A stretch of 64,000 bases of DNA from Variovorax sp. J22P240 (GCF_030316855.1 NZ_JASZYR010000006.1:62001-126000), one strand, 5' to 3'. Shown: positions 25,383-34,974, counted from the first letter of the stretch. Notes: generated by a model from the letters alone, not told the origin. Translations and numbers: made by a program.

Positions 25383-26114
25383 TCAGCGCTTGCGTGGAAG
25401 GAGAGAAAGGAATTCGCGGCGAAGGTTCGGATCCTTCAGGAAGACGCCGCGCATGACCGAATTGATCATCTTGCTGTCCATCTCCTTGACGCCGCGCCAC
25501 TGCATGCAGAAGTGCTCCGCCTCGACCACCAGGGCCAACCCGTCGGGCTGCGTCTTTTCCTGGATCAGGTCGGCCAGTTGCACCACGGCTTCTTCCTGGA
25601 TCTGCGGGCGGCCCATGACCCACTCGGCGAGCCGCGCGTACTTCGACAGGCCGATGACGTTGGTCTTCTCATTGGGCATCACGCCGATCCACAGCTTGCC
25701 GATGATCGGGCAGAAGTGGTGCGAGCAGGCGCTGCGCACGGTGATCGGGCCGACGATCATCAGTTCGTTGAGATGTTCGGCGTTGGGAAACTCGGTGAGC
25801 GAGGGCGGAGCCACATAGCGGCCCTTGAACACTTCGTTGAGGTACATCTTGGCGACGCGGCGGGCGGTGTTGCCGGTGTTGTGGTCGTTGTCGAGATCGA
25901 TGACCAGGCTTTCGAGCACATCCTTCATCTTGACTTCGACTTCGTCGAGCAGATGCTCGAGTTCGCCGGGCTCGATGAACTCGGCGATGTTGTCGTTGGC
26001 ATTGAAGCGCCTGCGGGCGGCGAGCAGGCGCTCGCGAATCTTCACGGACACGGGCGTGCCCTCGTCTTCAGCCCCTTCCGCGGGGCGCCTCGCGGCGTCG
26101 ATGGTCCTAAGCAT
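25383..26114 (-). CDS. folE: GTP cyclohydrolase I
   Basis: Converts GTP to 7,8-dihydroneopterin triphosphate, the entry to folate, tetrahydrobiopterin and queuosine-type pathways. 243 residues. The zinc-site and catalytic segment SACSHHFCPIIGKLWIG is mid-protein, and the second Cys region is EAEHFCMQWRGVKE. It has an N-terminal extension of about 50 residues relative to the core. In the operon it is followed by the BLUF gene and lies 70 bases after the EEP-family gene. nudB, whose product acts on the FolE product, is two genes upstream. Confidence 0.96.
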   Translation of the reverse strand: MLRTIDAARRPAEGAEDEGTPVSVKIRERLLAARRRFNANDNIAEFIEPGELEHLLDEVEVKMKDVLESLVIDLDNDHNTGNTARRVAKMYLNEVFKGRYVAPPSLTEFPNAEHLNELMIVGPITVRSACSHHFCPIIGKLWIGVMPNEKTNVIGLSKYARLAEWVMGRPQIQEEAVVQLADLIQEKTQPDGLALVVEAEHFCMQWRGVKEMDSKMINSVMRGVFLKDPNLRREFLSLLPRKR

Positions 26115-26180
26115 TAGCGCATCCTAACAGCGAATGGATGGAAGGCGATTACCCCTACAACGCCCTGCCCGCCTCGTCGT

Positions 26181-26200
26181 ATTGCTATTTTTTTGATAGC
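26181..26200. repeat. Short AT-rich inverted repeat at the EEP stop
   Basis: ATTGCTATTTTTTTGATAGC contains complementary 5-base arms GCTAT/ATAGC around a 7-base A/T run, an AT-rich island in GC-rich sequence. The stop codon of the endonuclease/exonuclease/phosphatase gene lies inside it. It resembles short dispersed GCTAT...ATAGC elements I associate with Comamonadaceae genomes, but this is from memory. Confidence 0.45.
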
Positions 26201-26943
26201 GAAAAGTCGGTCACCAAGGGCAGGTGATCGGACATGCGGGCCCAGATCGGGCCGCGCGGCACGGAAGATGCGACCGGCTCCAGTTGCCGGCCGTAGATGA
26301 AGTCGAGCTGCGTGACCGGCAGGCGCGAAGGGTAGGTCAGCGTCCGCGGCCCGCGCAGGTCGCTCGAATCGCGCATGCCCATGGCGTTCATTGCGTAGCG
26401 CATGCGCGCGCCCCAGTCGTTGAAGTCGCCGGCGACGATCAGCGGCTCCCCGGGGGGAATCTCGCGCTCGATGAACTCGCGCAGCTGGGCGACCTGACGA
26501 ATGCGGCTGCCCTTGATCAGGCCTAGGTGGAGCACGATGGCGTGCACAGGCGTGCCGTCGAGGTCGATCGCCACATGCAGGAGCCCGCGCTGTTCGAAGC
26601 GATGGTCCGAGATGTCCTGGTGGGTCTTGCGCAGCACCGGCCAGCGCGTGAGCAGTGCATTGCCATGCTCGCCATGCCGGGTGATGGCGTTCGTCTCGTA
26701 GACCGCGGTGTAGCCCTCGGGCGCGAGGAAATCCGCCTGGGGCAATTCGGGCCAATGCCGGAAGCGGGCTGCCGCTTGGCGGTTCATCTTGCGCACCTCC
26801 TGCAGGCACACGACGTCCGCGTCGAGCTGCTCGATGGCATGGCCGAGGTTGTGGATTTCGAGGCGTCGCGCCGGACCGATGCCCTGCACACCCTTGTGGA
26901 TGTTGTAGGTGGCCACACGGAAGGTATTCGCCGGCGAAGTCAT
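26185..26943 (-). CDS. Endonuclease/exonuclease/phosphatase family protein
   Basis: 252-residue EEP-fold hydrolase. Motifs in order: VATYNIHKG at the N-terminus, VVCLQEV (metal-binding Glu), GDFNDWGARM, and SDHLPLVTDF at the C-terminus (catalytic Asp-His). Such proteins act as Mg-dependent nucleases or phosphodiesterases on DNA, RNA or phospholipids; the substrate here is unclear. It begins ATGA, overlapping the nudB stop by four bases. It ends inside a short AT-rich inverted repeat 70 bases before folE. Confidence 0.92.
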   Translation of the reverse strand: MTSPANTFRVATYNIHKGVQGIGPARRLEIHNLGHAIEQLDADVVCLQEVRKMNRQAAARFRHWPELPQADFLAPEGYTAVYETNAITRHGEHGNALLTRWPVLRKTHQDISDHRFEQRGLLHVAIDLDGTPVHAIVLHLGLIKGSRIRQVAQLREFIEREIPPGEPLIVAGDFNDWGARMRYAMNAMGMRDSSDLRGPRTLTYPSRLPVTQLDFIYGRQLEPVASSVPRGPIWARMSDHLPLVTDFSLSKK

Positions 26944-27407
26944 CGTGCAAATTGTGGCAGGAGCAGGATCGCTTCGGCGTTCGACGGGGAAAAACAGGCG
27001 TCCGCCGCATCGCGGTAAGGCAGCCACTGCCACGCGGTGTGCTCGCGCGGGTCCAGCCGCGGCGTCACTTGTTCCGGCACGCACAGGCCGAACAGGTGCT
27101 CGGTGTTGTGGGTGACGCCGGGCGCGTAGCGCGCACGCCAGCGAGGGTAGATCTCGTAGACGTTCTGCAGCTGCCAGTCGACGAGCTTCGCGGCGAGTTC
27201 GGTGCCCTCGCCACAGAGGATGCCCGTTTCCTCTTGGACCTCTCGCGCGGCGGTGAGGCCCAGCGGCTCGTCCGCAGCATCCTTGCTGCCGGTGACCGAC
27301 TGCCAGAAGTCCTCGGCGTCGGCACGTCGGATCAGCAGCACGTCGAGCGCTGGCGTGTGGATCACGACCAGCACCGACTCGGGGATTTTCCAGGGGCGCT
27401 CGCTCAT
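26940..27407 (-). CDS. nudB: Dihydroneopterin triphosphate diphosphatase (NudB-type Nudix)
   Basis: 155-residue Nudix hydrolase, N-terminus PWKIPESVLVVIHTPALDVL, matching NudB, which removes pyrophosphate from dihydroneopterin triphosphate in folate synthesis and also hydrolyses dATP. The Nudix box runs G-SKDAAD-E then PLGLTAA-REVQEETGI: the first spacer has six residues rather than the usual five. Located directly after aspS (19-base gap), as in many proteobacteria, and overlapping the next gene by ATGA. FolE, which makes its substrate, lies two genes downstream. Confidence 0.9.
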   Translation of the reverse strand: MSERPWKIPESVLVVIHTPALDVLLIRRADAEDFWQSVTGSKDAADEPLGLTAAREVQEETGILCGEGTELAAKLVDWQLQNVYEIYPRWRARYAPGVTHNTEHLFGLCVPEQVTPRLDPREHTAWQWLPYRDAADACFSPSNAEAILLLPQFAR

Positions 27408-27426
27408 GCTTGCGACCCCTGCCCGA

Positions 27427-29232
27427 TCACGCTGCAGGTTGCACGTTGCGCAGCTTGATGTGCAGTTCGCGCAGCTGCTTTTCGTCGACGGGGCTCGGCG
27501 CCTGCGTCAGCAAGTCTTGTGCGCGCTGGGTCTTGGGGAAGGCGATCACGTCGCGGATCGATTCGGCGCCGCTCAGCAGCATCACCAGGCGGTCGAGGCC
27601 GATCGCGATGCCGCCGTGCGGGGGCGCGCCGTACTGCAGCGCGTCCAGAAGGAAGCCGAACTTATTCTGCGCGTCCTCGGCGCTGATCTTCAGCGCGCGG
27701 AACACCTTGCTCTGCACTTCTTCGCGGTGGATACGCACCGAGCCGCCACCCATCTCGATGCCGTTGAGCACCATGTCGTAAGCCTTGGCGATGCATTTTT
27801 CGGGGGCCGTGTCCATGAGGTCTTCATGGCCGTCCTTCGGGGCAGTGAACGGATGGTGCACCGCGGACCAGCGCTGGCCTTCCTCGTCGAACTCGAACAT
27901 CGGGAAGTCGACCACCCACAGCGGCGCCCAGCGGTCTTCGAAGAGACCGTTCTTCTTGCCGAAGGGGCTATGGCCGATCTTCACGCGCAGCGCGCCGATC
28001 GCGTCATTGACGACCTTTTCCTTGTCGGCGCCGAAGAAGACGATGTCGCCGTTGCGGGCGCCCGTGCGCGCGATGATCTCGGCCAGCGACGCGTCGTTGA
28101 GGTTCTTGACGATCGGGCTCTGCAGGCCTTCACGGCCCTGGGCTGCATCGTTGACCTTGATGTAGGCCAGACCCTTGGCGCCGTAGATCTTGACGAACTC
28201 GGTGTAGGCATCGATGTCGCCGCGCGACATGCCGCCTTCGCCGCCGCCACCAGGCACGCGCAGCGCGACGACACGGCCGCCGGGCGTGCTGGCCGCCTGG
28301 GCGAACACCTTGAACTCGACATTGCGCATCACGTCGGTGAGTTCGGTGAATTCCAGCTTGACGCGAAGGTCGGGCTTGTCCGACCCGTACTTGAACATCG
28401 CATCGCCGTAGCTCATCACCGGAAACGGAGGCAGCTCGACTTCGGCTGCCGCGCGGAAGACCTTGCGGATCATGCCTTCGAACATCTCGCGGATCTCTTC
28501 CTCGGCCATGAACGAGGTCTCGACGTCAATCTGTGTGAACTCGGGCTGGCGGTCGGCGCGCAGGTCTTCGTCGCGGAAGCACTTGACGATCTGGTAATAG
28601 CGGTCGTAGCCGGCCACCATCAGCAGTTGCTTGAAGAGTTGCGGCGATTGCGGCAGCGCGAAGAAGCTGCCGTCGTGCACGCGGCTCGGCACCAGGTAGT
28701 CGCGCGCGCCTTCGGGCGTGGACTTGCCCAGCATCGGCGTCTCGATGTCGATGAAGCCGTTGGCATCGAGGAACTTGCGCGCCTCCATCGTGACCTTGTA
28801 GCGCAGCATCATGTTGCGCTGCATGGCGGGACGGCGCAGATCCAGCACGCGATGCGTGAGACGCGTGGTTTCCGAGAGGTTGTCGTCGTCCAGCAAGAAC
28901 GGCGGCGTCACCGACGGATTCAGCACCTTCATCTCGTGGCACAGCACTTCGATCTTGCCGCTCTTGAGGTTGTCGTTGACCGTGCCTTCCGGCCGGGCGC
29001 GCACAAGGCCGGTGACCTGAACACAGAACTCGTTGCGCAGGCCTTCGGCGGCCGCAAAGGTCGCGGCGCGATCCGGGTCGCACACAACCTGGACGTACCC
29101 CTCTCGGTCGCGCAAGTCGATGAAGATCACGCCCCCATGGTCGCGCCGGCGATTGACCCAGCCGCAAAGGGTGACGGTTTGGCCCAGGAGGGCTTCGGTC
29201 ACGAGACCGCAATAGATTGAACGCATGGGCAT
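27427..29232 (-). CDS. aspS: Aspartyl-tRNA synthetase
   Basis: Charges tRNA-Asp (in many beta-proteobacteria also tRNA-Asn, for GatCAB conversion). 601 residues, the bacterial type. An OB-fold anticodon-binding domain ([19 protein letters not shown]) is followed by the class II core (motif 2 [19 protein letters not shown]), the bacterial GAD insertion, and motif 3 [23 protein letters not shown] 29232 is given; ATG 29226 two codons in is equally possible. Part of an fmdB-DUF502-aspS-nudB run. Confidence 0.97.
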   Translation of the reverse strand: MPMRSIYCGLVTEALLGQTVTLCGWVNRRRDHGGVIFIDLRDREGYVQVVCDPDRAATFAAAEGLRNEFCVQVTGLVRARPEGTVNDNLKSGKIEVLCHEMKVLNPSVTPPFLLDDDNLSETTRLTHRVLDLRRPAMQRNMMLRYKVTMEARKFLDANGFIDIETPMLGKSTPEGARDYLVPSRVHDGSFFALPQSPQLFKQLLMVAGYDRYYQIVKCFRDEDLRADRQPEFTQIDVETSFMAEEEIREMFEGMIRKVFRAAAEVELPPFPVMSYGDAMFKYGSDKPDLRVKLEFTELTDVMRNVEFKVFAQAASTPGGRVVALRVPGGGGEGGMSRGDIDAYTEFVKIYGAKGLAYIKVNDAAQGREGLQSPIVKNLNDASLAEIIARTGARNGDIVFFGADKEKVVNDAIGALRVKIGHSPFGKKNGLFEDRWAPLWVVDFPMFEFDEEGQRWSAVHHPFTAPKDGHEDLMDTAPEKCIAKAYDMVLNGIEMGGGSVRIHREEVQSKVFRALKISAEDAQNKFGFLLDALQYGAPPHGGIAIGLDRLVMLLSGAESIRDVIAFPKTQRAQDLLTQAPSPVDEKQLRELHIKLRNVQPAA

Positions 29233-29264
29233 AGATGAATTCCGGGCGCCGGGATGGCGCGTGA

Positions 29265-29885
29265 TTATTTGATCGCGATCGTTGCGGGGCCGCCAGGAAC
29301 GACAACCCCCATCGAGACGATGTACTTGAGCGCGTCGTCCACGCTCATCTTGAGTTCGATGCAGTCGCTGCGCTTGAGCATCACGAAATAGCCGCCGGTC
29401 GGATTGGGCGTGGTCGGCACATAAACACCGAGGTAATCGCCGCCGCCGAGGTGGGTCACGACGTCGTGGCCGGGCGTGCCGGTCACGAAGGCAATGGTCC
29501 AGACGCCTTCACGCGGCCACTGGACCAGCACGGCGGTGCGGAAGGCGTTGCCGTTCTCGGAGAAAAGCGTGTCGGAGACCTGCTTGACGCTGGAGTAGAT
29601 CGAGCGAACTACCGGAATCCGGCGGACCACCGCATCGCCCCAGCCGAGCAGTCGCTTGCCGACGAAATTGCTGGCAATGGCACCGACCGACAGCAGGATG
29701 GCGAGCGTCAGCAGCACGCCGAGCCCGCGCACCTTGTGCTCGGTGAGGTAGTGCTGCCACTCCTCGGGCAGCAGCCACAGCGTCTGGTCCAGCGTGCCGA
29801 TGATCCAGTTGAGCACGCCCAGCGTGATGACCAGCGGAACGATGACCAGCAGGCCGGACAGCAGCCATTTGCGCAAGGCGAGCAT
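29265..29885 (-). CDS. DUF502 family inner-membrane protein
   Basis: 206-residue protein with two transmembrane helices (about 7-29, [21 protein letters not shown] in outline; about 53-75, [17 protein letters not shown]). A soluble domain follows with [18 protein letters not shown] and [16 protein letters not shown], the DUF502 hallmarks. Function unknown; homologues are usual neighbours of aspS in beta-proteobacteria. Eight bases after fmdB and 32 before aspS. Confidence 0.93.
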   Translation of the reverse strand: MLALRKWLLSGLLVIVPLVITLGVLNWIIGTLDQTLWLLPEEWQHYLTEHKVRGLGVLLTLAILLSVGAIASNFVGKRLLGWGDAVVRRIPVVRSIYSSVKQVSDTLFSENGNAFRTAVLVQWPREGVWTIAFVTGTPGHDVVTHLGGGDYLGVYVPTTPNPTGGYFVMLKRSDCIELKMSVDDALKYIVSMGVVVPGGPATIAIK

Positions 29886-29893
29886 GGCGAGTC

Positions 29894-30229
29894 TCAGTCG
29901 CTGCTGGATGAGGGTGCCGCGGCGGGCGCCGGAGCGGGTGCCGGCGAAGGAGCGCTGGCGGGGGCATCAGCAGCCTTGGCGCCGCCTTCCGCAGGCGCGG
30001 CCGGGCTGGTGCTAGCGCCGGTGCTCTCGCCGCCCTTCTTGCCTCCGCCATCGCGGAAATCGGTCACGTACCAGCCCGATCCCTTGAGCTGGAAACCGGC
30101 GGCGGTGAGTTGCTTGCTGAACGCGCTCGCGCTGCAAGCCGGGCACTCCGAAAGAGGAGCGTCGGACATTTTCTGCAGCACGTCCTTGGCAAAGCCGCAG
30201 GCGCTGCACTTGTAGGCGTAGATAGGCAT
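29894..30229 (-). CDS. FmdB family zinc-ribbon protein
   Basis: 111-residue protein. The N-terminal zinc ribbon has two Cys pairs (YKCSACGFAK and SECPACS), then GFQLKGSGWYVTDF, which defines the FmdB/CxxC regulatory family. The C-terminal half is a low-complexity Ala/Pro/Ser tail. Proposed as a regulatory protein from its founding member, but function is not proven. First gene of the DUF502-aspS-nudB operon, 48 bases downstream of a good TATAAT on the same strand. Confidence 0.92.
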   Translation of the reverse strand: MPIYAYKCSACGFAKDVLQKMSDAPLSECPACSASAFSKQLTAAGFQLKGSGWYVTDFRDGGGKKGGESTGASTSPAAPAEGGAKAADAPASAPSPAPAPAPAAAPSSSSD

Positions 30230-30277
30230 GGATTGGAGGGCGAAATGCGCGGCCGGCGGCCGCTCGCAAAGCCCTCC

Positions 30278-30283
30278 ATTATA
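30278..30283 (-). promoter_or_regulatory. -10 box of the fmdB-DUF502-aspS operon
   Basis: Minus-strand TATAAT, a consensus -10, about 48 bases upstream of the fmdB ATG in the 84-base gap after the symporter gene. No good -35 is visible at 17 bases. Confidence 0.5.
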
Positions 30284-30313
30284 AGGGCGCCCTCCGGACG
30301 GCCCCTGGGCGGA

Positions 30314-31762
30314 TCAGGCCGGATCGACGGCCAGCGGACGGTGCGGCGTGCGTGTGTTCGACACCCACTGCGGCGCCAGCGAACCGGCCACCATCCCGCC
30401 GAACGAAGCCAGCAGGCCCGCCAGTTGGGCCGGGAATTCCTTGCCCCAGGGCATACCCAGAAACAGCAGCCAGACACCAATGCCTAGCACCACCGCCGCC
30501 ACCGCGCCCTGCGTGGTCGCGCGCTGCCAGTACAAGCCGCACACCAGCGGCACGAAAGCGCCCACCAGTGGCACCTGGTAAGCGCCGGAGACCAGTTCAT
30601 AGATCGGGGTGCCCTGCATCCGGATCGCGTAGGTCAGCACCGCCGCGCTGAACACCAGCACCGTGATGCGCATGGTCATCAGGTTGGCTTTGTCGCTGCC
30701 CGCCGGCCGGAACTGGCGCCAGATGTTCTCGGTGAAGGTCACGCTCGGCGCGAGCAGCGTCGCCGAAGCCGTCGACTTGATGGCCGACAGCAGTGCGCCG
30801 AAGAACAGCACTTGCATCACGAAGGGCATCTTCTCGAGCACCAGCGTTGGCAGGACCTTCTGCGGGTCGTCCTTGAGCAGCGTGGCGGTCTCCTCCGGCA
30901 TGATCAGGAGCGCACTCGCCACCAGGAACATCGGCACGAAGGCGAACAGGATGTAAGCAACGCCACCGATGACCGGCCCGCGCGTCGCGGACTTGACGCT
31001 GTTGGCCGACATCACCCGCTGGAACACGTCCTGTTGCGGGATCGAGCCCAGCATCATGGTGATGGCCGCCGCGAAGAAGAAGATCATGTCCTTCAGGTTC
31101 GGCTCGGGCCAGAACTTGAACAGATCCTTGCTGACCGCGAAGGCCACCACCTTGTCGGCGCCGCCGGCCATGTTGCCGGCGAAGACGGCGATCACCGCGA
31201 GGCCGAGCACCAGGATGATCATCTGGATGAAGTCGGTCACCGCGACCGACCACATGCCGCCGAAGAGCGTATAGGCCAGGATCGAGACGACCCCGATCAC
31301 CATGCCCAACGAGACGCTGATCGCGCCGCCGGACAGTACGTTGAAGACCAAACCCAGCGCAGTGACCTGGGCTGACACCCAGCCGAGGTAGCTCAGCATG
31401 ATGATCAGCGAGCAGGCGATCTCGATCGTGCGGCCGAAGCGTTCGCGGTAGTAGTCGCTGATGGTCAGCAGCGTCATGCGGTAGAGCTTGCCCGCGAAGA
31501 ACAGGCCGACCAGGATCAGGCACGTTCCGGCGCCGAAGGGATCCTCGATCACGCCGTTCAGGCCGCCCTCGATGAACTTGGCCGGGATGCCGAGCACGGT
31601 CTCGGACCCGAACCACGTGGCGAAGGTGGTGGTCACGATCATGTACAGGGGCAGGTGGCGCCCGGCGATCGCGAAGTCCGTGGTGTTCTTGACGCGCCGG
31701 GCCGCATACAGGCCGATCGCGATGGTGACGAGCAGGTAGACGATGACCAGGGTCAACAGCAC
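30314..31762 (-). CDS. Sodium:solute symporter family protein
   Basis: SSS-family (SLC5) carrier of 482 residues with about 13 hydrophobic helices. Recognisable segments include YLLVTIAIGLYAARRVKNTTDFAIAGR in outline, TFATWFGSETVLG and SAIKSTASATLLAPS. The substrate is unknown; relatives carry proline, pantothenate or organic acids. I place the start at GTG 31762, because a perfect GGAGG lies eight bases upstream. A TTG at 31777 would put that site inside the coding region. Only 15 bases separate it from the ubiB stop, so it closes the ubi transcript. Confidence 0.88.
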   Translation of the reverse strand: MLLTLVIVYLLVTIAIGLYAARRVKNTTDFAIAGRHLPLYMIVTTTFATWFGSETVLGIPAKFIEGGLNGVIEDPFGAGTCLILVGLFFAGKLYRMTLLTISDYYRERFGRTIEIACSLIIMLSYLGWVSAQVTALGLVFNVLSGGAISVSLGMVIGVVSILAYTLFGGMWSVAVTDFIQMIILVLGLAVIAVFAGNMAGGADKVVAFAVSKDLFKFWPEPNLKDMIFFFAAAITMMLGSIPQQDVFQRVMSANSVKSATRGPVIGGVAYILFAFVPMFLVASALLIMPEETATLLKDDPQKVLPTLVLEKMPFVMQVLFFGALLSAIKSTASATLLAPSVTFTENIWRQFRPAGSDKANLMTMRITVLVFSAAVLTYAIRMQGTPIYELVSGAYQVPLVGAFVPLVCGLYWQRATTQGAVAAVVLGIGVWLLFLGMPWGKEFPAQLAGLLASFGGMVAGSLAPQWVSNTRTPHRPLAVDPA

Positions 31763-31777
31763 GGCAATTTCCTCCAA

Positions 31778-33343
31778 TCAGAAAAGACGCACGCGCACCA
31801 GCACCTGCATCGCGATCAACCCCAATACAAAACCCATGCCACCGTAGATGATCGCCTGCAGGAGACGGTTCGTACGCTTCTGAGCAGCCAGCAGCTCCAT
31901 CAGTTCGCGGCGGTGGTCAGCGGGCCGATTTTCCAGGAAATCGTGCATGAGCCGCGGCAGCTGCGGCAGCAACTTGGCGTAGCGCGGCGCCTCGGCGCGC
32001 AGCTGCTCGAAGAGCTTGCGCGGGCCGATCTGCTCGCTCATCCACTTTTCCAGGAAGGGTTTGGCGGTGTTCCAGAGGTCCAGCTCCGGGTCGAGCTGGC
32101 GGCCCAGGCCCTCGATGTTGAGCAGGGTCTTCTGCAGCAACACCAGTTGCGGCTGGATCTCGACATGGAAGCGGCGCGAGGTCTGGAACAGCCGCATCAG
32201 CACCATGCCCAGCGAGATCTCCTTGAGCGGCCGGTCGAAGTACGGCTCGCACACGGTGCGGATCGCCGCCTCGAGCTCATCGATGCGGGTGCCGAATGGC
32301 ACCCAGCCGCTTTCGAGGTGCAACTCGGCGACGCGCTTGTAGTCGCGCCGGAAGAAGGCCACGAAGTTCTGGGCGAGGTATTCCTTGTCGGACTCGGTCA
32401 GCGTGCCGATGATGCCGAAATCGAGCGATATGTAGCGCCCGAAAGTCGCCGGCGCCAGGCTCACCTGGATGTTGCCCGGATGCATGTCGGCGTGGAAGAA
32501 GCCGTCGCGGAACACCTGTGTGAAGAAGATGGTGACGCCGTCGCGCGCCAGCTTGGGAATGTCGACACCGGCAGCGCGAAGGCGGTCGAGTTGCGCGATC
32601 GGCACGCCCTTCATGCGCTCCATGACGATCACTTCCGGGTGGCAGAAGTCCCAGAACATCTCGGGGATCATCACCAGCTTCAGCGGATCCATGTTGCGAC
32701 GCAGCTGTGCAGCATTGGCGGCCTCGCGCACCAGGTCGAGTTCGTCATGGAGGTACTTGTCGAACTCGGCGACCACCTCGCGCGGCTTCAGTCGCTTGCC
32801 GTCGGCCGAGAGGTTTTCGACCCAGCCGGCCATCATGGCCATGAGGGCGAGGTCCTTCTCGATGACGTCGCGCATGCCCGGCCGCAGCACCTTGACGGCG
32901 GCCTCGCGCACCGTGCCGTTGCTTACGCGCACGGTCGCGAAGTGCACCTGCGCGATCGACGCGCTCGCCACCGGCGTCTCGTCGAACTGCACGAAGATGT
33001 CGCTGACCGGCCGGCGGAAGGCGCGCTCGATGGTCGCTATCGCGACCTTCGACGGAAAGGGAGGAACGCGATCCTGCAGCCATGCCAGCTCATCGGCGAT
33101 GTCGGCCGGCAGCAGGTCGCGCCGGGTCGAGAGCACCTGGCCGAACTTGACGAAGATCGGGCCCAGCCGCTCCAGCGCCTCGCGCAGGCGCTGGCCGCGC
33201 GGCGCGTCGAGGTTGCGGCCGACCGAGACGACGCGGGCCACCACGCGCAGCCACGGCTTCTGGAAGCTGGTGAGGACAAGTTCGTCGAGGCCGTAGCGGA
33301 GCGCGACCCAGACGATGAAGATGCCGCGATAGATGCGCCTCAT
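31778..33343 (-). CDS. ubiB: Ubiquinone biosynthesis protein kinase-like UbiB
   Basis: 521-residue atypical kinase (ABC1/ADCK/UbiB family) needed for ubiquinone synthesis, with ATPase activity proposed to help extract membrane-bound intermediates. The KxGQ motif is in [16 protein letters not shown] and the Ala-rich loop is [12 protein letters not shown]. The catalytic segment is [12 protein letters not shown], and LDFGIIG holds the metal-binding Asp. Two C-terminal membrane helices are around 478-520. Its ATG overlaps the ubiJ stop (ATGA). Confidence 0.96.
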   Translation of the reverse strand: MRRIYRGIFIVWVALRYGLDELVLTSFQKPWLRVVARVVSVGRNLDAPRGQRLREALERLGPIFVKFGQVLSTRRDLLPADIADELAWLQDRVPPFPSKVAIATIERAFRRPVSDIFVQFDETPVASASIAQVHFATVRVSNGTVREAAVKVLRPGMRDVIEKDLALMAMMAGWVENLSADGKRLKPREVVAEFDKYLHDELDLVREAANAAQLRRNMDPLKLVMIPEMFWDFCHPEVIVMERMKGVPIAQLDRLRAAGVDIPKLARDGVTIFFTQVFRDGFFHADMHPGNIQVSLAPATFGRYISLDFGIIGTLTESDKEYLAQNFVAFFRRDYKRVAELHLESGWVPFGTRIDELEAAIRTVCEPYFDRPLKEISLGMVLMRLFQTSRRFHVEIQPQLVLLQKTLLNIEGLGRQLDPELDLWNTAKPFLEKWMSEQIGPRKLFEQLRAEAPRYAKLLPQLPRLMHDFLENRPADHRRELMELLAAQKRTNRLLQAIIYGGMGFVLGLIAMQVLVRVRLF

Positions 33344-33894
33344 TCGGTGCCCGCAGGCCCGCCGGCCTTGCCGGAGCGCTCGCCGACGAAGTGCCGCAGC
33401 GCCTCCACCACGCGGCGGGCGCCCGTCGCGATCGTGTGCGCGGGCACATCGCCGATGGCCCGCGCGAGGTCGTCCTCCACATCCCAGCGCACATGGTCTA
33501 CGAGCCAGTTGACCTCGGCCGCCAGCTGCACGTCGCCCTCGATGCGCACGGCCGGCTTCTCACCGCGGAACGCAGCGCGTGCGAGGCCGAATGGAGACTC
33601 TTCGGTCACGGTCAGCGTGAGTTCGGCCGTGGCACCTTCAGGCGCCAGGTCGAGCAGGCCAGCCGGCGTGGCGACGAACTTCATCGTCACGAAGCGCCAT
33701 TCGAACTGCACCACGCGGCCTTGCTGGCGCATGAGGCGCTGCTGCGCCTCGGGCTCCTGCTGCAGCACGTGGTTCAGGAAGAGCACTGTACGGTGCTGGA
33801 TCTCGTGGACCGCCCAGGCCGGCGGCTGCAGACGGCTGCCGACACGATTGAAAAAGTCGTCGAGAAAAGAAAATGGGGACGATGGTGTAACCAT
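33340..33894 (-). CDS. ubiJ: Ubiquinone biosynthesis accessory factor UbiJ
   Basis: 184-residue SCP2-fold protein that, with UbiK, scaffolds the aerobic Ubi complex and binds lipid intermediates. Typical layout: N-terminal [25 protein letters not shown]2 core [11 protein letters not shown] and [29 protein letters not shown] in outline, then a C-terminal helix [14 protein letters not shown]. It lies between the Tim44-like gene and ubiB in the ubiE-ubiJ-ubiB arrangement, overlapping ubiB by four bases. Confidence 0.92.
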   Translation of the reverse strand: MVTPSSPFSFLDDFFNRVGSRLQPPAWAVHEIQHRTVLFLNHVLQQEPEAQQRLMRQQGRVVQFEWRFVTMKFVATPAGLLDLAPEGATAELTLTVTEESPFGLARAAFRGEKPAVRIEGDVQLAAEVNWLVDHVRWDVEDDLARAIGDVPAHTIATGARRVVEALRHFVGERSGKAGGPAGTE

Positions 33895-33939
33895 GTCCCC
33901 ATTATCCGGGTCTTGCGACCGGATCGAAGCGCGGAGCGC

Positions 33940-34974
33940 TTACTGAAGTGCCTGAACCCCTGCCACGAGCCAGCCGCTGGAGCCACTGGTCGGCTTGGTC
34001 ATGTTCCAGACTTCGCGGAACGGGCTCGGGCCGGACGAGACATCTTCGCGGATCATCCCGGAGAACTCCACGCTGGCGAGGTAGGCGTCCGGCAGCTCCT
34101 CGATGCCCAGCAGCTTGGCGTCGAGCATCACGACCTCGGTCTTGTTCGGCTGGCCGCCAGTGTGGTTTTCGCGCTCGGCCAGTTGCTGGCGGATCTCGCC
34201 GACCATGCCGTCGGTCATCATCGAGCGCAGCATATTGATGTCGGCACGATCCCAGGCGTCCTGCAGCGTGACGAAGTTGCGCTTGGCTGCCGTCAGGAAG
34301 CCTTCGCTATCGAAGCCGGCCGGGATGTCCCAGCTTTGCGATCCGGCCAGCGCTGATCCGATCATGCTGCCGCCCGCTGCAGCCGCACCGGCCATCGACG
34401 AGCCGGACTGATGCGGGTGTGCCGGCGTGGCGTCGAAAGCAGCGGTGTTGCGCTCCCAGGGACGGGCCGAGGCGTCGTTGCCGACGTTGTTGGGGCTGTA
34501 CTGCGCAGGTGCGGTGGCGTCTGCCGGGTTGCCCGCACCCTGAAAGGCGAAGCCTCCGGCGCGAGGCGCGGCGTTGTTGCGCGAGCGCGCCGCGAAGATG
34601 CGCCACACGACCACGGCCGCCAGCACCAGCAGGCCGATCAGCAGGATGTTGCCGAAAGCGGCGCCGAGACCCAGCGAGTGCGCGAGCCATGCCAGGCCCA
34701 GGCCTGCGGCCAGACCGCCCAGCATGCCGGCCCAAGGACGCTTGGGCGCCGCCGCGGGGGCAGCGGCCGGCGCGGGCTTGGCCGCCGCGTTGTTGACGTT
34801 CTGCGCGGGGGCGCCCGGCGTTGCAGGGGTGGTGGCAGGCGGGGTCGCCTGGCGTTGCGTGACGTTGCCCGACTGCTTGCCGAACGACTTTCCGCCGCCC
34901 ATGCGGGCAGCGTCGGCATCGATGCTCACGACGGCCAGCGCACACACCAGCATCACGGACCAGAAATTCTTCAT
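33940..34974 (-). CDS. Tim44-like domain membrane protein
   Basis: 344-residue protein from ATG 34974 with GAGGAG just upstream. An N-terminal signal or membrane segment (VMLVCALAVVSIDADA) is followed by a Gly/Lys-rich motif RMGGGKSFGKQSG typical of this family, a Pro/Ala/Thr low-complexity stretch and a transmembrane region (about 90-140, LLIGLLVLAAVVVWRIF). A C-terminal Tim44-like domain at about 215-344 has LRSMMTDGMVGEIRQQLAER. Role in bacteria unknown. It is inserted between ubiE and ubiJ, suggesting a link to the membrane-attached ubiquinone machinery. Confidence 0.88.
   Translation of the reverse strand: MKNFWSVMLVCALAVVSIDADAARMGGGKSFGKQSGNVTQRQATPPATTPATPGAPAQNVNNAAAKPAPAAAPAAAPKRPWAGMLGGLAAGLGLAWLAHSLGLGAAFGNILLIGLLVLAAVVVWRIFAARSRNNAAPRAGGFAFQGAGNPADATAPAQYSPNNVGNDASARPWERNTAAFDATPAHPHQSGSSMAGAAAAGGSMIGSALAGSQSWDIPAGFDSEGFLTAAKRNFVTLQDAWDRADINMLRSMMTDGMVGEIRQQLAERENHTGGQPNKTEVVMLDAKLLGIEELPDAYLASVEFSGMIREDVSSGPSPFREVWNMTKPTSGSSGWLVAGVQALQ

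Noticed and set aside
27202..29220. 672-codon plus-strand frame opposite aspS
   Set aside because: Low-complexity composition and exact antisense placement to a canonical synthetase; a GC-bias shadow.
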